Assembly (NCBI GenBank): GCA_011390615.1
Contig: JAABSB010000010.1
Coordinates: 1 to 36,713, forward strand
Length of the DNA stretch: 36,713 nt
Direction: 5' to 3'
Origin: Desulfotignum sp.
GTDB lineage: Bacteria > Desulfobacterota > Desulfobacteria > Desulfobacterales > Desulfobacteraceae
The position numbers and the translations under genes are program-made. The notes under the pieces were generated by a model. The model saw only the letters and a list, made by a program, of their open reading frames with translations. It had not been told where the DNA came from and did no database searches. Within the stretch, counting starts at the first letter, position 1. The number at the start of each line of letters is the position of its first letter. Positions 1-7,528 of the stretch are shown here, piece by piece.

Positions 1-1
1 G

Positions 2-196
2 GTGCAGCTCAAGGATGGGCGAAAGATGACAGAAGAGGATGTGATTGCATTTGCCAAAACCAAACTGTCGTTGTACAAGGTTCCAAGGAAGGTGCTTTTT
101 GATGAGGTTCCCAGAAACCCCACAGGAAAATTGATGAAACCCCAGCTCAGACAAAAATATACCGGCCGCAAAGAGGCGTTCAAACAGCTGGTATAG
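2..196 (+). CDS. Acyl-CoA synthetase (AMP-binding), C-terminal fragment
   Basis: This is the last 64 residues of an AMP-forming acyl-CoA ligase; the gene begins left of the window. The ligase activates a carboxylic acid to its CoA thioester through an acyl-adenylate. The visible part is the small C-terminal domain: the segment LSLYKVPRKV followed by the VPRNPTGKLMK motif, where the lysine after PTGK is the conserved adenylation lysine of the ANL superfamily. The reading frame is open to the left edge, so no start should be assigned. A TRAP transporter follows in the same direction about 90 bases downstream, which suggests that the transported acid may be the substrate activated here (inference). 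The substrate cannot be read from this fragment. Confidence 0.85.
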   Translation: MQLKDGRKMTEEDVIAFAKTKLSLYKVPRKVLFDEVPRNPTGKLMKPQLRQKYTGRKEAFKQLV

Positions 197-217
197 GTTC
201 CAGACCAAAGTTACAAC

Positions 218-247
218 CAGTGCGGATGCAAAGGGCCCCCCGCACTG
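218..247 (+). other. Hairpin between the acyl-CoA ligase gene and dctP
   Basis: A perfect 8-bp inverted repeat, CAGTGCGG at 218-225 and CCGCACTG at 240-247, encloses a 14-base loop. No T-run follows, so it does not look like an intrinsic terminator. It lies about 40 bases before the dctP start and could protect or define the 5' end of a processed dctP transcript. Confidence 0.5.
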
Positions 248-288
248 ACAGCAATATAACTTTAACCGTAAGGAAAGGAACAGACATT

Positions 289-1365
289 ATGAGATTTCCA
301 ACAATTTTTAGCTTTTTGCTGGTATTGACGGTGGCCATCTTCACGTTAACAGGTTCCGGTCTGGCTGCTGCGCCCTCACTTGACAAATGGAAACCCGATT
401 TTGACCCAAAAGGTGCCAAATACCGGTGCATTGTTTCCAATGTTTCCACACCTGCCCTGGTGGGCACCCATGCCGGATTTGAAATGCGGGATGAGTTGTG
501 GAAACGTACCAACGGTCAGATTTATATTGATTTTAAACCCCTTTCAATCCTTGGCGGTGAGGTGGAGGTGCTCAACATGCTACAGATGGGCGCCATCCAG
601 GGCATGGGCGTATCTTCCGTGGCATCCACCAACCTGGGGCCCAGGTTCGGTATCGTCAACCTGCCGTTTCTGGTGGATTCCTTTGAAAAACTGGACAAGT
701 TCATCTCCAATGAAAAATTGTTCAGCCATTTTTTAAACGCCATGGACCACCAGGGTATCACGGGTCTGGATATCACCGGATACGGCCACTATGGCTGGGC
801 CACCACTGAACCGGTGAGAACCATTGCAGATGCAAAAAAAATAAAATTCCGGACTGCCGAAGCTGCCGTAAACCAACTGTCTTACAGAAACTGGGGATTC
901 AATCCGGTGTCCATGCCTTGGCCTGATGTGCCGGTGGCATTGAAACAGGGGGTTATCACCGGTCTGGATCATACCCTGGCCGTGTGCTACCTGACCAAGA
1001 AATTTGAAGTGGCCAAATATTTTACCGAGATCAACTATGCCCAGGGTCTGTTTATCTGGATTTTCAACAAGGCATGGCTGGCCAGCCTGCCCGATGATTT
1101 GCGGCAGACATTTATTGAGACGGTACATGATGTTGCCGCTGCCAACCGGAAAAAAACGGCTGTCTGGGAAGAGGAGAACAAAAAGGCTGCCCAGGCGGAA
1201 GGGGTGGAATTCATCCAGCTGCCTGAAGCGGAAATAGAAATTCTCAAAGACCAGAGCCAGGCCACATATGAAAAATATGCTGAAGAGATCAACAAACTTT
1301 ATCCCGGAGATACCTATAAACCGGATAATTATCTTAAGGAAGTGCAGGATTTTTTAAGCGAATAG
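289..1365 (+). CDS. dctP: TRAP transporter substrate-binding protein (DctP family)
   Basis: Periplasmic solute-binding subunit of a tripartite ATP-independent periplasmic transporter, which delivers an organic acid to the DctQ/DctM membrane pair. The protein is 358 residues from the ATG at 289, typical of the family. I chose this start because AAGGAAAGG lies just upstream and it opens directly into a signal peptide (MRF, a hydrophobic stretch to about residue 22, then an Ala-rich cleavage region GLAAA). An in-frame start at 220 would place 23 unconvincing residues before it. The segment KIKFRTAEAA matches the region where DctP proteins carry the arginine that salt-bridges the ligand carboxylate (established for the family). 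The ligand is unknown; the upstream acyl-CoA ligase hints at a carboxylate that is activated after uptake. Hairpins lie on both sides of the cistron. Confidence 0.93.
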   Translation: MRFPTIFSFLLVLTVAIFTLTGSGLAAAPSLDKWKPDFDPKGAKYRCIVSNVSTPALVGTHAGFEMRDELWKRTNGQIYIDFKPLSILGGEVEVLNMLQMGAIQGMGVSSVASTNLGPRFGIVNLPFLVDSFEKLDKFISNEKLFSHFLNAMDHQGITGLDITGYGHYGWATTEPVRTIADAKKIKFRTAEAAVNQLSYRNWGFNPVSMPWPDVPVALKQGVITGLDHTLAVCYLTKKFEVAKYFTEINYAQGLFIWIFNKAWLASLPDDLRQTFIETVHDVAAANRKKTAVWEEENKKAAQAEGVEFIQLPEAEIEILKDQSQATYEKYAEEINKLYPGDTYKPDNYLKEVQDFLSE

Positions 1366-1378
1366 AATCAGAGATTTG

Positions 1379-1410
1379 GGTCAGGCCTGTTTTATCATGC
1401 AAGCCTGACC
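1379..1410 (+). other. Intercistronic stem-loop after dctP
   Basis: Arms 1379-1389 and 1400-1410 (11 bp with one mismatch, core GGTCAGGC/GCCTGACC) close a 10-base loop. The stem starts 13 bases after the dctP stop and has no T-run. A weaker repeat, CAACTT at 1412-1417 and AAGTTG at 1434-1439, follows. Such a stem can block 3' exonucleases and keep the binding-protein message more abundant than that of the membrane subunits. Confidence 0.6.
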
Positions 1411-1467
1411 ACAACTTGAAAGATCAACTCTCAAAGTTGCTTTAATCATTAGCCTGGGATTGTGTTT

Positions 1468-1950
1468 ATGTCTGGAAAAGTACTTAGGAAACTGGATAAA
1501 GCTGCCAGCCATTTTGAAGAATGGACCCTTTTCATTATTGTTATCGCAGCGTTGATCGCTTTGTTTTTCAATGTTGTACTGCGGTATGGATTTAATTACA
1601 CCCTTGCCTGGAGTGAAGAATTGGTGCGGATTGTGATTATTTACTCCACGTTCGTGGGGGCCAGCGTGGCGGTCAAGCAGCGGGCCATGATCCGGATTGA
1701 CGCCGTGGTCCAGATTTTTCCCAAACTCAAAAAAGGCCTGACTTTTTATACCAATATCCTGATGCTGGTGTTTGCCGGGATGATGATTTATTATGGATAT
1801 AAAATGACCCATCTCCAGTATTTGACCCACCAGAAAACCATCATCATGCAGATTCCCCTGGTTGTTGTATACGCCGTCATGCCTGTTACAGGCATGATGG
1901 TGTTTCTCAGGACGATTCAGGTGATGGTTCAGGATTTTACATCAAAATAA
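1468..1950 (+). CDS. dctQ: TRAP transporter small permease (DctQ family)
   Basis: Small membrane subunit of the TRAP transporter, 160 residues from ATG 1468; a GTG at 1462 would add two residues. Four hydrophobic helices are visible at roughly residues 18-40, 50-70, 90-110 and 128-150. The segment after the first helix, LRYGFNYTLAWSEEL, is the family's recognisable R-Y-x-F...W-S-E-E pattern. The gene lies between the binding protein and the large permease in the usual P-Q-M order. The ribosome site is weak, in keeping with lower expression than dctP. DctQ is needed for transport in characterised systems and sits in the inner membrane next to DctM. Confidence 0.92.
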   Translation: MSGKVLRKLDKAASHFEEWTLFIIVIAALIALFFNVVLRYGFNYTLAWSEELVRIVIIYSTFVGASVAVKQRAMIRIDAVVQIFPKLKKGLTFYTNILMLVFAGMMIYYGYKMTHLQYLTHQKTIIMQIPLVVVYAVMPVTGMMVFLRTIQVMVQDFTSK

Positions 1951-1965
1951 AAAGGGCCTTTTTCC

Positions 1966-3258
1966 ATGCAGACAAGTGATCTGATTATTCTCTGTGTTCT
2001 GTTGGGGTGCATGTTTACCTATGTACCTGTTTTTCTGTGCCTGTTTTTCACCGCTGCCATAGGGCTGATTTTTTTTCTGGACATGCCCCTGGGTCTTTTG
2101 ATTCAGACCCTTTTCAGGAGTCTGGATAATTTTTCTCTGGTGGTCGTGCTGTTTTTTATCCTTTGCGGCAATATCATGAGCAAAGGAAAAACCGTGGAAA
2201 AACTCATCAACCTGGCCAACGCCCTGGTGAGCTGGCTGCCCGGCGGCCTGGGCATGGCAGGGGTCATCGGATGCGGGCTGTTCGGCGCCATCTCAGGTTC
2301 CACTGTGGCTACGGTTGTGGCTTTAGGCGGGTTCATGATCCCGGCCCTGATGAAAAACGGGTATGATGAAAAATATACCCTGGGGCTCATGACCACCTCT
2401 CCGAACCTGGGGGTAATAATTCCCCCCAGCATCAGCATGATATTTTATTCCATGATCAGCAATGTCTCTTTGGAAGGATTGTTCATCACCGGGTTCATCC
2501 CCGGGCTGTTGATTATTTTCTGTGTCTGTCTTTACAGCTGGCTCAAATACCGGAACAGAACCGATATCAAACGGCTGCCCGCACCCAGAATGGGTGATTT
2601 GCTGGCGATTTTCAAGGAAGGCTTCTGGGCATTGATGCTCATTGTTATCATCTTTGGCGGGATATTCTCCGGGATGTTCACAGCCAATGAGGCAGCGGTG
2701 GTGGCATCTGTATATGCGCTTTTTGTGGAATATTTTATCTACCGGTCCATGGGCTTTGACGACATCAAGGATGTGACCGTGAGTTCTGCGGTCACATCAG
2801 CCACCCTGCTGCTTATCGTGGCATCAGCCACCTGTTTCGGCAGGTATCTTACTTTTGAAAATATCCCCAACCGGGTGGCAGAGGTGGTGGTGGCAACCAT
2901 CCAGTCTCCGATCATGTTTTTACTGGCCATGAATATTCTGCTGCTCATCATCGGCATGTTCATGGATATTATTTCTGCAACCCTGATTCTGGGGCCGGTA
3001 TTCCTGCCGCTTCTTGGGCCGTTCAATGTGGATCCCATGCATTTTGGCCTGATCATGACCGTAAACCTGGCCATTGGATACTGTACCCCGCCCATGGGGG
3101 TAAGCCTGTTTATCACCGGGGCCCTGGCCAAGCGGGATATTATCTACGTGTCCCGGGCCATATGGCCGTTTCTGATCATACAGCTCTGCGTGCTGTTTTT
3201 CCTGACCTATTTCCCCCAGGTGGTTCTGTTTCTTCCCCGGATGTTCGGGTATAACTAA
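1966..3258 (+). CDS. dctM: TRAP transporter large permease (DctM family)
   Basis: Large permease that carries the ion-coupled translocation pathway, 430 residues, the usual length. The sequence is hydrophobic throughout, with about a dozen helices. Family signatures include GAISGSTVATVVALGGFMIP near residue 105, the PPSISMIFYSMIS stretch near 155, and the C-terminal half repeat with MDIISATLILGPVFLP and GYCTPPMGV. The start is ATG 1966 with AGGG about nine bases upstream. The stop codon overlaps the stop of the opposing receiver gene by 4 bases and no terminator separates the two. Substrate unknown. Confidence 0.95.
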   Translation: MQTSDLIILCVLLGCMFTYVPVFLCLFFTAAIGLIFFLDMPLGLLIQTLFRSLDNFSLVVVLFFILCGNIMSKGKTVEKLINLANALVSWLPGGLGMAGVIGCGLFGAISGSTVATVVALGGFMIPALMKNGYDEKYTLGLMTTSPNLGVIIPPSISMIFYSMISNVSLEGLFITGFIPGLLIIFCVCLYSWLKYRNRTDIKRLPAPRMGDLLAIFKEGFWALMLIVIIFGGIFSGMFTANEAAVVASVYALFVEYFIYRSMGFDDIKDVTVSSAVTSATLLLIVASATCFGRYLTFENIPNRVAEVVVATIQSPIMFLLAMNILLLIIGMFMDIISATLILGPVFLPLLGPFNVDPMHFGLIMTVNLAIGYCTPPMGVSLFITGALAKRDIIYVSRAIWPFLIIQLCVLFFLTYFPQVVLFLPRMFGYN

Positions 3259-3806
3259 ATTCCCTTATCAATGACATTGGCACTGTGACGGAGCCGCTCC
3301 TGGATACCCCGGGACACCGTCCAGTGCTGCTCAAAATCATCCCAGAAGTCCCGGTTTTCATCTTTCCAGTTGTCACCAAACCGCAGGTCAAAGTGGTCTC
3401 CGAGTTTGTCAAACAAAAGCTTCCAGGTGGGTTTCCCCTGGCTTCTTGCACCCATCAGTTCGTCAATCAGGGTGTCCAGGTCACTTAAATGCTCCTTTGA
3501 CAGATAGGAAATGGCACCTTTTTTAATGGATTCAATCAATGACCTGGGATTCATGGCATTGGCGGTGAGCATGATGGCCGGGATATCCCGTTTGACACAT
3601 TCTTCCAGCAGCTTGATGCCGTTGACCCCCATGATGTCAAGGATAGCCAGATCATAGCGGGTGTTAAATATTTTTTCCGATGCCGTCTCATAATCTTTTG
3701 CCACATCCACCGTTGCCGTATCAAGGATCTCCTGGATGGTTTCAATGATGTCCTGTTCATCATCCACTGCCAGTATGTGTTTGTCTTTAAGAAAGGACTT
3801 GGTCAT
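3255..3806 (-). CDS. Stand-alone receiver-domain response regulator
   Basis: A 183-residue response regulator with an N-terminal CheY-like receiver (residues about 9-125). The acidic pair is D15/D16, the phospho-acceptor D57 (LAILDIMG), the switch threonine T81 (MLTAN) and the conserved lysine K104 (YLSKE). The remaining 60 residues are charged and aromatic (DNWKDENRDFWDDFEQHW) and show no DNA-binding or enzymatic domain, so output is probably by protein contact. The start ATG 3806 has a strong AAGGGGGA site. No kinase is adjacent; the histidine kinase at 8827 is the nearest one. The gene converges on dctM with a 4-base overlap, so their transcripts may run into each other. Partner and process are unknown. 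Confidence 0.88.
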   Translation of the reverse strand: MTKSFLKDKHILAVDDEQDIIETIQEILDTATVDVAKDYETASEKIFNTRYDLAILDIMGVNGIKLLEECVKRDIPAIMLTANAMNPRSLIESIKKGAISYLSKEHLSDLDTLIDELMGARSQGKPTWKLLFDKLGDHFDLRFGDNWKDENRDFWDDFEQHWTVSRGIQERLRHSANVIDKGI

Positions 3807-3828
3807 GGTGATTCCCCCTTACTTAATA

Positions 3829-3858
3829 TTTATATTAAAAGGTTTTATCTTCTGTTAA
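3829..3858 (-). promoter_or_regulatory. Candidate promoter of the receiver gene
   Basis: Read on the minus strand, TTAACA (3858-3853) and TATAAA (3834-3829) are separated by 18 bases; an overlapping ATATAA gives 17. A long A/T-rich tract lies upstream (3870-3935). The predicted start point falls about 15-20 bases before the ATG at 3806. This is a motif match only. Confidence 0.4.
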
Positions 3859-4337
3859 CTTTTTATTGTTTTGTGATATTCGGGTTTTTTTAAAAAAAGA
3901 TTAATAAGTATGGTTTTATTTCCTAATTTTAATTAGTTACCGGAACCAGGTGAAAAAGTCAAGAAGGAACGCTAGAAAGTACCACAGCACCGGCCCCGCA
4001 AGAAATCTTGCCAGGCACAGGACACCCCGGAAGGCGGACGTTATTTTGGCGGACTCCGTTTATATGAGATTACGCAGTGTTGCAGCAGAATTATGATTGC
4101 GAACCCGGGCCATATTATGATAAGCAGGTGACTGCGCCAGGCTGAACAAGGGCACGGGTAGAACATGATTGGTAACACAGGTATGGATAAAGATGGATTT
4201 TGTTGACAGGGCAAAGGGTTTTTACAGAACGCTAACTGGAGCAGGCAGGGAGTCTGAACCAGTTATGGTCCCCAAAGCAGTACAATTCCGGGTATCCCGT
4301 AAATTTGGTGTGATTTCCGGCGCAGGGGTAATCTATT
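3859..4337. other. Long intergenic region without a convincing gene
   Basis: This is the only gene-free stretch over 300 bases (with the promoter region, 3807-4337). The left part is A/T-rich with a TTTTTTTAAAAAAA tract near 3886-3900. From about 3950 the composition changes to G/C-rich and several short pairings appear: GCAAGA/TCTTGC at 3998-4003 and 4006-4011 around an AA loop, a repeated GGCGGAC at 4033-4039 and 4048-4054, and CGGACTCCG at 4050-4058. Only tiny reading frames are present. A TTGACA occurs at 4203-4208 without a good -10. It may be an unrecognised structured RNA, a long pgeF leader or decayed coding sequence; I could not match it to RNase P, tmRNA, SRP RNA or a riboswitch class. 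Confidence 0.4.
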
Positions 4338-5135
4338 ATGGCGCCGGATGATGCATCCACTGGCTTGTATCCATTAAGGTTTTCCCATCTGACCGGGTGT
4401 CCGGATCTGGTCCATGGCGTGTTTGACCGCAAAGGCGGGGTGAGCAGGCCCCCTTTTGACACCCTGAATGTGGGGTTCAGCCCTGGTGATGATCCAGCCG
4501 CAGTTACAGAAAACCGAAACCGGATACTGTCATATCTTGGCCTGTCCCGGGCGTTGTTTTTACACCAGGTGCATGGCAGCGATATTCTGGTGATGCCCTC
4601 CGAGAACACAGATGCAAAATTGTTCTGGAAACCGGGCATGCCCGAGCCCACAGTCTGTGCAGCAGCTGACGGGGTGGTCACAGATCTGTCCGGCCTTGCC
4701 CTGGTGATTCAGGTGGCAGACTGTCAGGCAGTGATGATGGCGGATCCCCAAAAAAAGGTTATTGCCAATGTGCACTCAGGATGGCGGGGCAGTCTGGAAA
4801 ACATCATTGGAAAATGCGTGGATGTGATGACCGGCAGGTTCGGGTGCCGGCCCAAGGATATTCTGGCCGGGGTATCTCCTTCTCTGGGTCCCTGCTGTGC
4901 TGAATTCATACATTTCCGTAAAGAAATCCCTCAGAATTTGTGGCAGTATAAACATCCGGTCAGAGATGATTTTGATTTCTGGGCACTTTCCCGTGACCAG
5001 CTGATGGAAAAAGGTCTGTTCCGTGAACACATTGAAAATTTGTATCTGTGTACCCGGTGCCGGCCGGAGCAATTTTTTTCTTTTCGAAGGGCAAAGAAAA
5101 CCGGCAGATTTGCCTGTGCAATAGGTCTTTTGTGA
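4338..5135 (+). CDS. pgeF: Peptidoglycan editing factor PgeF (YfiH/laccase-domain family)
   Basis: A 265-residue member of the DUF152/YfiH family, annotated as multicopper polyphenol oxidase or peptidoglycan editing factor. Characterised members act on purine nucleosides or prevent incorporation of wrong residues into UDP-MurNAc peptides. The three metal ligands of the family are present: H79 in HQVHGS, C129 in VADCQ and H146 in HSGWRG, followed by the GPCCAEF loop. The usual ADCxP is ADCQA here, a small departure. The start ATG 4338 follows AGGGGTAA. The gene stands alone upstream of the F0 operon, from which it is separated by a promoter. Confidence 0.9.
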   Translation: MAPDDASTGLYPLRFSHLTGCPDLVHGVFDRKGGVSRPPFDTLNVGFSPGDDPAAVTENRNRILSYLGLSRALFLHQVHGSDILVMPSENTDAKLFWKPGMPEPTVCAAADGVVTDLSGLALVIQVADCQAVMMADPQKKVIANVHSGWRGSLENIIGKCVDVMTGRFGCRPKDILAGVSPSLGPCCAEFIHFRKEIPQNLWQYKHPVRDDFDFWALSRDQLMEKGLFREHIENLYLCTRCRPEQFFSFRRAKKTGRFACAIGLL

Positions 5136-5171
5136 TGCAGCAAAAGAATGCAGGATCAGGTTTTTTTCACG

Positions 5172-5200
5172 TTGACTTCACAAGGAGCATATGGTATTTG
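5172..5200 (+). promoter_or_regulatory. Candidate sigma-70 promoter of the atpZIBE operon
   Basis: TTGACT (5172-5177) and TATTTG (5195-5200) are separated by exactly 17 bases and lie between the pgeF stop and atpZ. The transcript would carry a leader of about 50 bases. This is the best promoter match in the gap. Confidence 0.5.
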
Positions 5201-5255
5201 CTCAAAGGTAAATTGATCTTTGAACGGCCAGAGACCAATATAAGAGAGGCGGCAG

Positions 5256-5474
5256 ATGAAAAAGGAAACCGGCAAAAACCTCAGAGAACTTGGTTATTTT
5301 GCCAGCCTCGGCATATCAGTGGCGCTTTCGATTTTTATCGGCCTCGGACTGGGACTCTGGCTGGATAAGAAATTTGATACAGATCCTGTCCTGATGTTTG
5401 TGGGTCTGGCCTTAGGCATTGTTGCCGGGTTCAGCAATATCATCAGGGCCGGTAGAAAAGGGAAGAATTATTAA
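5256..5474 (+). CDS. atpZ: AtpZ/AtpI-family F0F1-ATPase accessory membrane protein
   Basis: A 72-residue protein with two transmembrane helices (about residues 12-33 and 43-62) joined by the short loop LWLDKKFDTDP, the pattern of the AtpZ/AtpI family at the head of many F-ATPase operons. Family members are linked to Mg/Ca supply or assembly of the c ring. The start ATG follows AGAGAGGCGG. The stop codon overlaps the next start in TAATG, so the two small membrane proteins are translationally coupled and probably act together. Confidence 0.85.
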   Translation: MKKETGKNLRELGYFASLGISVALSIFIGLGLGLWLDKKFDTDPVLMFVGLALGIVAGFSNIIRAGRKGKNY

Positions 5475-5875
5475 TGCAGGATTTGACAAAAGTGGTTGAC
5501 CTTGTCACAAAAGCCAACTGGCTGCTGCTGGTGCTTGCCGGTTTGGCAGCGCTTATGACCACGCCCATGCCTGTTTATCTCGGGGTGGTGGCCGGCGGAT
5601 TGATTGTGGCAGTCAATTTTCATCTTTTGAAGAAAACCATTAATAACAGTATTCGTCCTGAGGTGGTATCAGAAAAGGGGCGGTCCCTGGTGGGGCATGT
5701 CCTGGTGAAATATTATATCCGATTTGCCGTCAGCAGTATCCTGATCTTTCTGCTGATATCAAACCATATTGTTCATCCGCTGGGTCTTCTGGCGGGGCTA
5801 TCGGTGGTGGTTGCAAGCGTGTTCCTGGTAACGCTGCTTGTGGTGACAAGACTATATTTTAAGGAGGCAGTATAA
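5474..5875 (+). CDS. atpI: ATP synthase subunit I (AtpI family)
   Basis: A 133-residue integral membrane protein with four predicted helices (about 15-33, 34-52, 78-97 and 100-125), matching the ATP synthase I family. The product is thought to be an assembly helper for the c ring rather than a structural subunit. It starts at ATG 5474, one base inside the stop of atpZ, and ends one base before the GTG of atpB. An AAGGAGG at its 3' end serves atpB. Confidence 0.85.
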   Translation: MQDLTKVVDLVTKANWLLLVLAGLAALMTTPMPVYLGVVAGGLIVAVNFHLLKKTINNSIRPEVVSEKGRSLVGHVLVKYYIRFAVSSILIFLLISNHIVHPLGLLAGLSVVVASVFLVTLLVVTRLYFKEAV

Positions 5876-5876
5876 G

Positions 5877-6566
5877 GTGGAACATCCATATTTATTTCTG
5901 ACATCTGTGTTCGGACTGTTTGGCTTGGAAGAATGGGCAGCACACCATCCCCATGTGACATATATGTGGCTGGCCATGGTTATTTTGATCGTTTTCGGCT
6001 GGCTGGCAGGTAAAAGCGTATCCCTGGTGCCGGAAACAGCCCAGAATGTGTTTGAAGTCCTGATTTCAGGCATGGAAGAATTTGTGGTCAGCATCACCGG
6101 AGAAGAGGGACGTAAATCCTATCCTTTGTTGATTTCAATTTTTTTGTTTGTCCTGGTGGGCAATCTCATGGGTCTGGTGCCGGCTTTCTATCCCCCAACG
6201 GCCAGCGTGAATACCACCATGGCACTGGCGCTCATAGCGGTGGGCTGGAGCCATGTGGTGGGTGTCTGGCACCATGGATTCAAATATATCAAACACTTTT
6301 TGGGACCGGTACCCCTGATGATCCCCTTGTTTCTCCCTATTGAGCTTATTGCCCATACTGCCCGGGTGCTGTCTTTGACCTTTCGTCTCTTTGGAAACAT
6401 GATGGGCCATGAACTGGTGGTACTTATTCTGCTCATGCTGGGCGGCATGTTCCTGGCACCGCTTCCGGTAATGGCAATGGGGGTTTTTGTAGCCCTGGTC
6501 CAGGCGTTTGTTTTTTTTCTTTTGTCCACCATGTATATTGCCGGGGCCATTGAAGAAGCACATTGA
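5877..6566 (+). CDS. atpB: ATP synthase F0 subunit a
   Basis: Stator subunit of the ion channel of F-type ATP synthase, 229 residues. The essential arginine is R170 in SLTFRLFGNMMGHE, preceded by the PIELIAHTAR helix that carries conserved polar residues. Five or six helices are evident. The start is GTG at 5877, with AAGGAGG 9 bases upstream; an ATG start in the right place is absent. The gene sits between atpI and atpE. The b, delta, alpha, gamma, beta and epsilon genes are not in the window, so the F0/F1 genes are split, as is common in Desulfobacterota. Confidence 0.96.
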   Translation: MEHPYLFLTSVFGLFGLEEWAAHHPHVTYMWLAMVILIVFGWLAGKSVSLVPETAQNVFEVLISGMEEFVVSITGEEGRKSYPLLISIFLFVLVGNLMGLVPAFYPPTASVNTTMALALIAVGWSHVVGVWHHGFKYIKHFLGPVPLMIPLFLPIELIAHTARVLSLTFRLFGNMMGHELVVLILLMLGGMFLAPLPVMAMGVFVALVQAFVFFLLSTMYIAGAIEEAH

Positions 6567-6647
6567 TACTGTTTTTTTACGGGAAATGGAAGAAGCCCGT
6601 TTGTTGTAGTTATATTCATTTAACTTAAAGGTTAGAAGGAGTAAAAA

Positions 6648-6917
6648 ATGGAATTTCTTGTTGGAAGTGTATGGGCAGCAGGCCTGGCTATCGGTATTGC
6701 TGCATTCGGTTGCGGTATTGGACAGGGTTTGGGTCTGAACGGTGCCATGAGCGGTATTTCCAGAAATCCGGAAGCTGCCGGTAAAATTCAGGTGAACATG
6801 CTCATCGGTCTGGCACTCATCGAATCTCTGTGTATTTATGCACTGGTTGTATCATTGATTCTCATGTATGCCCATCCTGCCCTGGAGGCTGCTACTGCTG
6901 CGCTTGGCGCACACTAG
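6648..6917 (+). CDS. atpE: ATP synthase F0 subunit c
   Basis: Proteolipid of the rotor ring, 89 residues with two helices (about 7-33 and 50-75) and the polar loop SRNPEAAGK between them. The first helix has the glycine pattern GCGIGQGLG; the ion-binding carboxylate is E59. Q26, E59, S60 and Y64 align by position with Q32, E65, S66 and Y70 of sodium-binding c subunits such as that of Ilyobacter, while the usual T67 is leucine here. Coupling ion is therefore uncertain. The start has a strong AGAAGGAG site, and an 80-base spacer from atpB gives it its own leader. A strong terminator follows. Confidence 0.96.
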   Translation: MEFLVGSVWAAGLAIGIAAFGCGIGQGLGLNGAMSGISRNPEAAGKIQVNMLIGLALIESLCIYALVVSLILMYAHPALEAATAALGAH

Positions 6918-6946
6918 GCCATCCAAAGCGCAAGTAAAATAGATGA

Positions 6947-6991
6947 CAAAAAGGTGCAGGGCAGCATGCCCTGCACCTTTTTGTTTTATTT
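6947..6991 (+). terminator. Intrinsic terminator of the atp operon
   Basis: A perfect 17-bp stem (6947-6963 with 6967-6983, core GGTGCAGGGCA) has a GCA loop and runs into a T-rich tail through 6991. It lies 30 bases after the atpE stop. Because the stem has A-runs on its left side it could also act on the opposite strand. Confidence 0.92.
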
Positions 6992-7093
6992 GTGTAACCA
7001 CAACTTTGTTTTTTTTTGTCAAAAATTGTGTCATAATGTTTTAAAATTTTGGCCTGCATGTATGATCCATTTCAACACGGAAGGGGGGACGTC

Positions 7094-7528
7094 ATGAACC
7101 ATTCATCCATTGAGTTTGTGCCCATGCCGGAAGATGCCGGACAGCAGATACGGCGCTTTTTCCGCGTGCCGCTGGATACAGGCGAATCCATCAGTGTTCT
7201 CATTGCATCAGTCTCCTATCCTGTTTCAGACATAAGCCTTGGCGGCATAAGCATTCTTCTTGAAGACAACCAGGCCTTTGAAATCGGAGCGGACCTGCCC
7301 GGCTGCAAGCTGCATTTCAAAAAAACCGTGCTGTCTGATTTGACCGGACGTGTCAGGCACTGTTCACCCTCTGCCCGGGGCAGTGATCTGTGGCAGTTTG
7401 GTATCCAGTGGCTCCATGTGAAAGAATCCCAGAAAAAAGCGCTGGAGCAGATCCTGATCCAGCTGAAAAAAAGTGCACTGGCATTGTCAAAGACCGCTTT
7501 GCCGGAAGAAACAGATGAGGAAAGATGA
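7094..7528 (+). CDS. PilZ-domain protein (probable c-di-GMP receptor)
   Basis: A 144-residue single-domain PilZ protein. The two c-di-GMP contact motifs are present: RxxxR as R20-R-F-F-R24 and D/NxSxxG as D46-I-S-L-G-G51, so nucleotide binding is likely. A C-terminal helix (about 112-135) follows. I chose ATG 7094, which has a GGGGGG-type site seven bases upstream, over an in-frame start at 7049 that lacks one. The stop overlaps the next start (ATGA), and the next two genes follow without gaps, so this receptor probably feeds c-di-GMP information to the ParA-like ATPase downstream (inference). The HDOD-GAF-GGDEF protein at 21067-23061 is the only cyclase in the window. Confidence 0.88.
   Translation: MNHSSIEFVPMPEDAGQQIRRFFRVPLDTGESISVLIASVSYPVSDISLGGISILLEDNQAFEIGADLPGCKLHFKKTVLSDLTGRVRHCSPSARGSDLWQFGIQWLHVKESQKKALEQILIQLKKSALALSKTALPEETDEER

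Noticed and set aside
3948-4030. Scattered resemblance to a cobalamin riboswitch (GGTGAAAA, GGCCCCGCAAG, GCCAGGCACAGG).
   Set aside because: The distance from GGTG to CCCCGC is about 50 bases, far too long for the conserved core, and the downstream gene pgeF is not a cobalamin gene.
4169-4351. A 60-codon plus-strand frame before pgeF.
   Set aside because: It needs a TTG start, has no ribosome site, overlaps the pgeF start and shows no family resemblance.
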